A DNA stretch of 64,000 nucleotides. Origin: Virgibacillus sp. 7505 (GTDB lineage: Bacteria > Bacillota > Bacilli > Bacillales > Amphibacillaceae). The translations under genes were made by a program, and so were the position numbers. The stretch spans positions 39,876-103,875 of the forward strand of contig NZ_NPBF01000017.1 in assembly GCF_002272135.1 (NCBI RefSeq). Reading direction: 5' to 3'. This document shows positions 58,056 to 64,000 of this stretch, one piece after another (the stretch's first letter is position 1; each line of letters begins with the position of its first letter). The notes beneath the pieces are model-generated. The model searched no databases. It was not told where the DNA came from and worked only from the letters and a program-made list of their open reading frames with translations.

Positions 58056-58943
58056 ATGATAATCGGATCACATGTTAGTATGAGTGGTAAGAAAATGCTC
58101 TTGGGATCAAGTGAAGAAGCTTATTCTTATGGCGCTAACGCCATGATGATTTACACAGGGGCACCGCAAAACACAAGAAGAAAAGCGATTGAGGAGCTTA
58201 ACATAGAAGCTGGCCGGGCGCATATGAAAGAGCATGGCATTACAGATATCGTAGTACATGCTCCTTATATCATTAATGTCGGCAACTCGATCAAGCCGGA
58301 GACATTCGAATTGGGTGTGAACTTCCTCCGCAGTGAAATAGAACGGACAGAAGCTATTGGAGCGAAGCAGATTGTATTGCACCCAGGTGCACATGTCGGC
58401 GAAGGAGTCGCGGCGGGTATCCAAAAGATTATTGAGGGTCTGAATGAAGTGCTCGTTAAAGACCAGAATGTTCAGATTGCCTTAGAAACAATGGCCGGAA
58501 AAGGCTCTGAAGTAGGATCCAACTTTGAGGAATTGGCACGTATCATCGATGGCGTCACACATAATGACAAGCTTTCCATCTGCTTCGATACTTGCCATAC
58601 GCATGATGCAGGCTACGATATCGTGAATGATTTCGATGGTGTATTGGATCAATTCGACAGAGTGATTGGTCTGGACAGGCTGAAAGTTATCCATGTCAAC
58701 GACAGTAAAAATGAACGAGGCGCCAGAAAAGACCGCCATGAAAATATCGGATTTGGTCATATCGGCTTCGATGCTTTGCGGTATATCGTCCATCACGACC
58801 AGCTGCAGCAGCTGCCGAAGATACTGGAAACACCATTCGTTGGAGAAGATAAAAAGAACAAGAAAGCACCGTATGCGCATGAAATCGATATGCTCATGAA
58901 CAACAGCTTCAACCCTAATTTAAAAGAAAATATCATGGCATAA
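58056..58943 (+). CDS. nfo: Deoxyribonuclease IV (endonuclease IV)
   Basis: 295 aa TIM-barrel AP endonuclease with its full zinc ligand set: [70 protein letters not shown]. Cuts DNA 5' to abasic sites; Bacillus Nfo protects spores. Follows cshB by 15 bases with SD AAGGAG. Confidence 0.97.
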   Translation: MIIGSHVSMSGKKMLLGSSEEAYSYGANAMMIYTGAPQNTRRKAIEELNIEAGRAHMKEHGITDIVVHAPYIINVGNSIKPETFELGVNFLRSEIERTEAIGAKQIVLHPGAHVGEGVAAGIQKIIEGLNEVLVKDQNVQIALETMAGKGSEVGSNFEELARIIDGVTHNDKLSICFDTCHTHDAGYDIVNDFDGVLDQFDRVIGLDRLKVIHVNDSKNERGARKDRHENIGFGHIGFDALRYIVHHDQLQQLPKILETPFVGEDKKNKKAPYAHEIDMLMNNSFNPNLKENIMA

Positions 58944-58946
58944 TGA

Positions 58947-58986
58947 AATACCCCGAAGCAGCATTTACTGCTTCGGGGTATTTTTT
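58947..58986. terminator. Terminator of cshB-nfo, bidirectional
   Basis: ATACCCCGAAGCAG-CATTTA-CTGCTTCGGGGTATTTTTT. The right arm abuts the stop codon of the minus-strand gene. Confidence 0.95.
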
Positions 58987-59260
58987 ACAATTTGATGCCG
59001 TGCTCTTTTGCCAGCTGCAGAAAGATTTGGTGGGTTTTTTGGGCGGTTTGTGTGTCAGTGATCTGTGCGAGCGCTTTTAGCATCTGCAGTCGATCAGATT
59101 CCTTAAATGGATCTAACTTGTTCTGCCGCAAAAATTGAACAATCTGGGATGCTTGCAGGGGTGTAAGAGGCACTTGGTATTCTTGACTTTGCTCCAGGAT
59201 TTCGTCAACGGTCAAATTTCGCAGCTTATTCAGCACCAGTTTATGAACAATGAAATTCAT
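58985..59260 (-). CDS. yqfT: YqfT-like DUF2624 family protein
   Basis: 91 aa, all helical by composition: VHKLVLNKLRNLTVDEILEQ and LTPLQASQIVQFLRQNKLDP. It matches the DUF2624 family in size and pattern and lies right after nfo as B. subtilis yqfT does. Function unknown. SD GGAGGTTTC precedes the ATG. Confidence 0.85.
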   Translation of the reverse strand: MNFIVHKLVLNKLRNLTVDEILEQSQEYQVPLTPLQASQIVQFLRQNKLDPFKESDRLQMLKALAQITDTQTAQKTHQIFLQLAKEHGIKL

Positions 59261-59379
59261 TTGAAACCTCCAGCTCTAAGATGTGGATGAAGCGAGCTAA
59301 TTCCTTTATCTACCTGGTAAGTTTATGCCGGATCCACACAAAATAGAACCATACCTTACCCCAGATAAGGAGGTTTCAC

Positions 59380-59703
59380 ATGGATAAGGAACAATTTGAT
59401 CAGGATGTAAACAGTAAACGTGATGTCGAGACGGCAGCAGAGATTTCTCCTTCTGAAGAACGTTATCGACGCACTGAAAAAGAAGGCGGTCAGCAAACGA
59501 CTGATTCTGGAAAAATGTTTGGCTATATCGCCTTGATCTTATCTGTTGCGTCTTTCTTTTTTGCACCGATTCTTGTCGGAGCAGCGGGTATCGTCTTTGG
59601 CGTATTGGCAAAAAGAAAGGGCGCAGATGTATTAGGGAATATCGCCTTGATCATAAGTATCATAGCAATTGTCATCTCTTTATTTACAGCACCTTATGTA
59701 TAA
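59380..59703 (+). CDS. yqfX: YqfX-like small membrane protein
   Basis: 107 aa. A polar acidic N-terminus (KRDVETAAEISPSEERYRR) and two membrane helices (about 47-73 and 82-104) with GAAGIVFGVLAKRKGADVLG between, the pattern of DUF4190-like proteins. The ETAAEI segment and helices match B. subtilis YqfX. Function unknown. In B. subtilis yqfU, zur and yqfW lie between yqfT and yqfX; they are missing here. Confidence 0.82.
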   Translation: MDKEQFDQDVNSKRDVETAAEISPSEERYRRTEKEGGQQTTDSGKMFGYIALILSVASFFFAPILVGAAGIVFGVLAKRKGADVLGNIALIISIIAIVISLFTAPYV

Positions 59704-59737
59704 AAAAAGCTGACTCCTTCTGGAGTCAGCTTTTTCT
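59703..59737. terminator. Bidirectional terminator between yqfX and ispG
   Basis: AAAAAGCTGACTCC-TTCT-GGAGTCAGCTTTTT, T-runs on both strands. Confidence 0.95.
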
Positions 59738-60849
59738 TATGCTTCAGCTGCTTCTTTTTCTTTTGCTGCTTGTTCAGCGAAATATTCTTCAGCTAGCTTA
59801 TCAATTTCAATTTTCAGTTCATCTACCATTGTTTCCTCAGGTACTTTACGGATGATTTCACCGTGGCGGAACAGAAGACCCTCTCCACGTGCACCAGCAA
59901 TACCGATATCCGCTTCACGGGCCTCACCAGGACCGTTTACTGCACAACCGAGAACAGCTACTTTAATAGGTGCTTTAATAGTGCTGATGTACTCTTCGAC
60001 TTCATTTGCAATACTGATCAAGTCAATCTCTATGCGGCCGCAAGTAGGGCAGGAGATTAGAGTGGCAGCATTGGATGAAAGGTTGAATATTTTAAGAAGC
60101 TCACGAGCTACTTTAACTTCTTCAACTGGATCTGCACTTAAGGAGATACGCATCGTACTTCCGATACCTTTGCTTAAGATAGCACCCAAACCGGCAGCAC
60201 TTTTCACCGTACCGGCGAATAGTGTTCCGGATTCTGTAATACCAAGGTGCAGCGGGTAAGGAATTACTTCTGCCGCTTTTTCATATGCTTCGATAGCCAA
60301 TGATACATCAGATGCCTTAAGGGAAACGATGATATCGTGGAAATCAAGCTCTTCGAGAATCTTAATATGATGCAATGCGCTTTCTACCATTCCATCAGCA
60401 GTTGGGTAGCCGTATTTTTCTAGGATATGACGCTCCAGGGAACCGGCGTTTACACCGATACGAATCGGGATACCTTTGGCTTTGGCTGCGTTTACGACAG
60501 CTTCGACTTTCTCCCGTTTTCCGATGTTACCAGGGTTGATCCTGATTTTGTCCGCTCCGCCCTCAATTGCTGCTAGAGCCAATTTATAGTTGAAATGAAT
60601 ATCTACAACTAGTGGGATATTGATGCGTTTTTTGATTTCGGGAATCGCATCAGCTGCACGCTGATCCGGACATGCTACCCGCACTACTTGGCAGCCTGCT
60701 TCCTCAAGACGCAGTATTTCCGCTACAGTAGCTTCCACATCATGCGTTTTTGTTGTTGTCATAGACTGGATGACAACCTCGTTTTTACCGCCGATCGTGA
60801 TGTTGCCAACATTGACCTGACGGGTATCTTGTCTGTGTATTAATGCCAT
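59737..60849 (-). CDS. ispG: 4-hydroxy-3-methylbut-2-en-1-yl diphosphate synthase (flavodoxin)
   Basis: 370 aa. N-terminal TIM barrel ([16 protein letters not shown]) and a C-terminal iron-sulfur domain with cysteines in SCPTCGR (about 265) and GCAVNGPGE (about 303). Penultimate step of the MEP pathway. The acidic C-terminal tail is [19 protein letters not shown] 8 bases before the ATG. A TATAAT is seen upstream near 60910 on the minus strand, without a clear -35. Confidence 0.97.
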   Translation of the reverse strand: MALIHRQDTRQVNVGNITIGGKNEVVIQSMTTTKTHDVEATVAEILRLEEAGCQVVRVACPDQRAADAIPEIKKRINIPLVVDIHFNYKLALAAIEGGADKIRINPGNIGKREKVEAVVNAAKAKGIPIRIGVNAGSLERHILEKYGYPTADGMVESALHHIKILEELDFHDIIVSLKASDVSLAIEAYEKAAEVIPYPLHLGITESGTLFAGTVKSAAGLGAILSKGIGSTMRISLSADPVEEVKVARELLKIFNLSSNAATLISCPTCGRIEIDLISIANEVEEYISTIKAPIKVAVLGCAVNGPGEAREADIGIAGARGEGLLFRHGEIIRKVPEETMVDELKIEIDKLAEEYFAEQAAKEKEAAEA

Positions 60850-60965
60850 TTATATATCGCTCCTTTGATTATCGCGAGGAAAACAGGGATATATCCTTAT
60901 ATTTTCCCATTATAATGCTAATACTGCTAAATTAGAAGTAACTAGGCTCAACTTTAATAAAATCT

Positions 60966-61310
60966 TCATCTAAGATAATGGGGGAAATAATAGGCAGATC
61001 CTGCATCCAGTGCATACGGATCCTTCCCGGGATTCAATTCCTCGAAATCCACGATCACCTGTTCCATCGTAACGCGCAAGTCGTTATTGTTCAACTCATT
61101 TGCTACAGAAAGTAGTGTGTCTCCTTGTTTTACCTGCAGAAGCACTGGCTGAAACGTCTCTTGGTTCGATTCCTGCTTTTTATCTTGTACCGGCTCCTCC
61201 ATGTTTGGTTCTGCTGGAGTGGCAGGTACCGGACTGCCTATTGTGAGATCCTTCCATATGCTCATGAATAACGCACAGCAAAACAGAAAAATACCGATCC
61301 GTTTCCACAT
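60966..61310 (-). CDS. yqfZ: Secreted or membrane-anchored LysM-like protein (YqfZ-like)
   Basis: 114 aa. A signal or anchor helix (about 5-20, GIFLFCCALFMSI) with two adjacent cysteines, a Glu/Pro/Gln-rich linker and a C-terminal LysM-type domain (about 57-112: LQVKQGDTLLSVANELNN ... FEELNPGKDPYAL ... YYFPHYL). Likely binds peptidoglycan outside the membrane. Lies upstream of ispG on the same strand as B. subtilis yqfZ does. Confidence 0.8.
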   Translation of the reverse strand: MWKRIGIFLFCCALFMSIWKDLTIGSPVPATPAEPNMEEPVQDKKQESNQETFQPVLLQVKQGDTLLSVANELNNNDLRVTMEQVIVDFEELNPGKDPYALDAGSAYYFPHYLR

Positions 61311-61432
61311 ATATTCTCCTCCGCTCTGGGTACTTGTATGTTAAGTATTAGGCATAGGAAGGAAAATACCTTTTGGATGAAACAAAAAGGATCTTTGCTC
61401 GTATATAGATAGTAGGAGAAAGGAGTATGTAC

Positions 61433-62068
61433 ATGCTTGACTATAATTGGATCCCGGTCTTCATGACTGGACTCGGTACGATGTTTCTTATAGGTGAAAT
61501 TTTAGTGAAAACCAAAGGTATCCTCTTTTTATTAGGGGCAGGCTTTATCAGTACATTCTTTATAAGTTATTTGGATCCCTCCGCTATATGGTATATGCTT
61601 CCGTTGTATTTTATCGGGATGCTATTGATCGTGATCGACGGAAAGCTTTTGAATGACGGTACGCTCAGCGTCATCGGTTTACTGACGATGCTTTTAACAG
61701 TTGGATTCACAGCACCCAATTGGACAGCAGGTATCTATGCAATTATTGGAGTCATTGTCGGAGCAGTTGGTTCCTTCGTTTTCCTAAAGGCATTCCCAAA
61801 ACGGGATATGTGGGGGAAAATAGCTTTGCTTGATACACTGAGTTCCGAAAAGGGATATAACTCGATGAATGAGACGTACGCTGCTCTTGTAGGACAAGAG
61901 GGAGAAGCGATAACCCCGATGCGTCCCTCGGGCACAGTGCGGGTGGACGGCCGGGAGTTTAGTGCTGTCACGGATGGAAAATGGCTTGATCGAGGAAGCA
62001 GAATCAAAGTGATAAATGTGAGCGGAGCGAGAATCATGGTAGAGAAAGTAGAAGATGATACGAAATAA
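61433..62068 (+). CDS. NfeD family membrane protein (second copy)
   Basis: 211 aa from the ATG at 61433, 7 bases after GGAG; an ATG two codons earlier overlaps the SD. Four membrane helices (about 8-26, 30-48, 52-70, 83-118) and a C-terminal NfeD OB domain (about 145-205: GQEGEAITPMRPSGTVRVDG, DGKWLDRGSRIKVINVSGAR). Resembles the C-terminal halves of NfeD proteins and the one at 33965, but is not next to a flotillin gene. Role unknown. Confidence 0.85.
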   Translation: MLDYNWIPVFMTGLGTMFLIGEILVKTKGILFLLGAGFISTFFISYLDPSAIWYMLPLYFIGMLLIVIDGKLLNDGTLSVIGLLTMLLTVGFTAPNWTAGIYAIIGVIVGAVGSFVFLKAFPKRDMWGKIALLDTLSSEKGYNSMNETYAALVGQEGEAITPMRPSGTVRVDGREFSAVTDGKWLDRGSRIKVINVSGARIMVEKVEDDTK

Positions 62069-62098
62069 TTTACAAAAAGAGCTAAATAAATTGTAAAT
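62068..62098. repeat. 8-bp inverted repeat after the NfeD gene
   Basis: ATTTACAA (62068-62075) / TTGTAAAT (62091-62098). Its left arm contains TTTACA, a PhoP-box-like hexamer. Confidence 0.4.
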
Positions 62099-62112
62099 TT
62101 CCATACAAGACC

Positions 62113-62141
62113 TTTACAAGCCTTCTGACAAATTCAATAAT
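62113..62141 (+). promoter_or_regulatory. Promoter of the Na/Pi cotransporter with PhoP-box-like repeats
   Basis: TTTACA, 17 bases, AATAAT. CATACA (62102), TTTACA (62113) and CTGACA (62125) are spaced by 5 and 6 bases, close to the Bacillus PhoP direct-repeat pattern. Confidence 0.45.
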
Positions 62142-62169
62142 TGAGTAGGAAACAATGTGAAGGGAAGGA

Positions 62170-63801
62170 ATGCTTGCTTTGTCTAATTGGGAATTTATCA
62201 TCTTTGAATTTATCGGCGGTTTGGGCTTGTTCCTTTTTTCTATCCGTTATCTTGGGGATGGGCTGCAGCGGGCTTATGGCAAACAGCTGCAGCTAGCCAT
62301 GCACAGATTCACTGTCCATCCGCTTGTGGGAGTGCTGTCGGGCCTTGTCGTGACAGTTCTTATCCAAAGCAGCACTGCAACTAGCATATTAGTTGTCGGA
62401 CTGGTCAACGCCGGTTATCTCACATTAAGACAGGCTGTTTCTGTCCTCATGGGAGCGAATATCGGAACGACTTTGACGGCGTTTTTCATCGGAATCGATT
62501 TGATTAAATTCGGCCTGCCGATCATGGCGGTTGGGGCGTTCCTGATTTATTTCTTTGTCAATCAGCGTACACAGCAAATTGGGAAAGTGTTATTTGGAGC
62601 CGGGGGTATATTCTACGGACTCACTTTGATAGGAGAGGGGCTGCATCCTGTCCTGGACATGGAAGCATTCCAGTCGTTAGCTGCAAGTATGCACTCGAAT
62701 CCGATAACCGGAGTTGCGATCGGGACATTCACAACTATTGTAGTGCAAAGCAGTGGAGCTACAGTTGCGATCCTGCAGGAGCTCTATGCACAGAATGGAA
62801 TCGATTTGAAGGGAGCTATGCCTGTTCTCCTCGGAGATAATCTGGGGACGACTCTAACGGCTATGCTTGCCGCGATTGGTGCCACAGTTCAGGCAAAACG
62901 GGCTGCGCTCAGTCATGTTATGTTCAATGCCATCGGTATGGTTGCTTTTCTCTTGATTTTGCCTTTATTTGTAGATATTGTAGCGTGGATGCAGCAGGCA
63001 TTCGAACTGAATGATAAGCTGACAATCGCGAGCGCGCATGGATTCTATAACGTTGCGAGCACAGTACTTTTGCTCCCGTTACTCGGTTCATTCGTCTGGC
63101 TTATCACAAAAATAATTCCTGGTGAGGAAGAGAAGCCAATGGCATTGAATAACCATCTTGATCCGTTATTCATTCAGCAATCTCCTGTTCTTGCATTGGA
63201 GCAAGCGAAGCTGGAGGTGCTGCATATGGGCAGACTTGCAGTAGATGGATTGGAACAAGCAAGTACATATGCGAATAATCATGAAAGGCAGTTCGCTGAT
63301 TTGGCTATGCAGCTGGAAAAGGAAGTGAACCGAAAGGATCGGGAGATCACCGATTATCTTTCGAAGATTTCCACTAATACGTTATCTGAGGAAGAGAGTA
63401 TCATGCACGCAGCTCTCCTGGATGCAATTCGGGATATCGAACGTATCGGAGACCATTTTGAGAATGTTGTCGAGTTCGTCGATTTTCAAATTTCAAGTAA
63501 CATTAAGCTGACGAGAGAAGCACAGCAAGAACTGAACAGCATGTTTGATTTAACGATCATGACAGTGAAACAGGCCCTCGAGGCATTGGACAAGCAGGAT
63601 CGGGAAACAGCGCTGGCAGTCCTTCAAAAAGAAGATAAAATCGATAAAATGGAACGTGCTTACCGGAAGTCGCATCTTATTCGTCTGAATGAAGGGAAAT
63701 GCGCCGGTTCCGCGGGAATAGTATTCGTAGATATTATCAGTAATCTGGAGCGGATCGGCGATCACTCTGTGAATATAGCCCAGCTGATTTTAGGTGAGTA
63801 G
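62170..63801 (+). CDS. Na/Pi cotransporter family protein with PhoU-like tail
   Basis: 543 aa. Two Na/Pi-cotransporter repeats, each with the QSS motif: TVLIQSSTATSILVVGLVNA near 60 and TIVVQSSGATVAILQELYA near 195, over eight to nine membrane helices (to about 320). The soluble C-terminal PhoU-like helical domain (about 345-543) has two ERIGDH signatures (DIERIGDHFENVVEF, NLERIGDHSVNIAQL). Takes up or exports phosphate with Na+. The ATG at 62170 almost touches its SD; a TTG at 62179 is an alternative start. In B. subtilis the related yqeW sits after mtaB, not here. Confidence 0.92.
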   Translation: MLALSNWEFIIFEFIGGLGLFLFSIRYLGDGLQRAYGKQLQLAMHRFTVHPLVGVLSGLVVTVLIQSSTATSILVVGLVNAGYLTLRQAVSVLMGANIGTTLTAFFIGIDLIKFGLPIMAVGAFLIYFFVNQRTQQIGKVLFGAGGIFYGLTLIGEGLHPVLDMEAFQSLAASMHSNPITGVAIGTFTTIVVQSSGATVAILQELYAQNGIDLKGAMPVLLGDNLGTTLTAMLAAIGATVQAKRAALSHVMFNAIGMVAFLLILPLFVDIVAWMQQAFELNDKLTIASAHGFYNVASTVLLLPLLGSFVWLITKIIPGEEEKPMALNNHLDPLFIQQSPVLALEQAKLEVLHMGRLAVDGLEQASTYANNHERQFADLAMQLEKEVNRKDREITDYLSKISTNTLSEEESIMHAALLDAIRDIERIGDHFENVVEFVDFQISSNIKLTREAQQELNSMFDLTIMTVKQALEALDKQDRETALAVLQKEDKIDKMERAYRKSHLIRLNEGKCAGSAGIVFVDIISNLERIGDHSVNIAQLILGE

Positions 63802-63834
63802 ACAGGAGGAATAATCTCCTGTCTTTTATTTTTT
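63801..63834 (+). terminator. Terminator of the Na/Pi cotransporter gene
   Basis: GACAGGAG-GAATAAT-CTCCTGTC then TTTTATTTTTT. Confidence 0.9.
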
Positions 63835-63836
63835 GC

Positions 63837-63866
63837 TTGCACAAATATGAGCAGACATGCTATAGT
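63837..63866 (+). promoter_or_regulatory. Candidate promoter 1 for a gene beyond the window
   Basis: TTGCAC, 18 bases, TATAGT. Confidence 0.45.
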
Positions 63867-63921
63867 ATTCCTGTCAGTTAACAAGAACTAAAAAACATAA
63901 TAAAAACTTATGTAAAAACAA

Positions 63922-63950
63922 TTGACAAGTTTTTAAATGCATGATAAATT
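63922..63950 (+). promoter_or_regulatory. Candidate promoter 2 for a gene beyond the window
   Basis: TTGACA, 17 bases, TAAATT. Downstream AATACATAA occurs twice, at about 63963-63971 and 63984-63992. No coding start is reached before the window ends. Confidence 0.55.
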
Positions 63951-64000
63951 ATATAACGTCGCTAATACATAAAGTTGTTGCGAATACATAACTTATCACA

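Overview
The window is chromosomal DNA from a spore-forming, low-to-mid GC Firmicute of the family Bacillaceae. Supporting evidence is the sporulation genes (sigK, sda, gpr, spoIIP, yqfC, yqfD), a CIRCE/HrcA heat-shock operon, a glycine T-box, strong SD sequences with frequent TTG/GTG starts, and a gene order that follows the Bacillus subtilis sda-yqeG ... yqfZ region almost gene for gene. The Mrp operon and general divergence suggest a halotolerant or alkalitolerant genus outside B. subtilis itself; the genus cannot be fixed from this sequence.

Layout. 1-1.1 kb: the end of a yrhC-like gene, a 41-residue membrane micro-protein and an uninterrupted sigK. 1.2-6.5 kb (minus strand): a Mrp cation/proton antiporter operon with A, C, D, E, F and G but no mrpB. 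6.7-7.2 kb: sda and yqeG divergently transcribed across a DnaA-box cluster. 7.2-12.3 kb: yqeG-yqeH-aroE-yhbY-nadD-yqeK-rsfS-yqeM, a ribosome-assembly, NAD and shikimate operon. 12.3-16.7 kb: comER and the divergent comEA-EB-EC DNA-uptake genes. 17-18.4 kb: holA and rpsT, convergent. 18.5-24.4 kb: gpr, spoIIP, yqxA, lepA, hemW. 24.4-32.3 kb: hrcA-grpE-dnaK-dnaJ-prmA-rsmE-mtaB behind CIRCE. 32.3-33.8 kb: deoC, rpsU, yqeY. 33.9-36.1 kb: a likely sigma-W operon nfeD-floA-yqfB. 36.2-41.7 kb: yqfC-yqfD-phoH-pgpH-ybeY-dgkA. 42-53.6 kb: era, yqzL, recO, T-box glyQS, ccpN, ppsR, an inserted acyltransferase, yqxD, dnaG and sigA. 53.7-61.3 kb: trmK, a Nif3-like gene, ispH, cshB, nfo, yqfT, yqfX, ispG and a LysM-like yqfZ. 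61.4-63.8 kb: a second NfeD-type protein and a Na/Pi cotransporter with a PhoU tail.

The genes are mostly core housekeeping: translation and ribosome maturation (lepA, era, ybeY, yqeH, rsfS, prmA, rsmE, mtaB, trmK, glyQS, rpsT, rpsU), replication (dnaG, holA, recO, nfo), protein folding, isoprenoid synthesis (ispG, ispH), cell-envelope lipid and signal metabolism (dgkA, pgpH) and sporulation. No prophage, IS element, CRISPR array, rRNA or tRNA gene was seen. I found no clearly new system. What departs from the usual Bacillus plan is a Mrp operon without mrpB, an NfeD without its protease domain, a palindromic element where cdd normally lies, an acyltransferase inserted before yqxD with a hairpin at the 5' end of its message, a spoIIP ribosome-binding site buried in an inverted repeat, and an unexplained structured stretch between comEC and holA.
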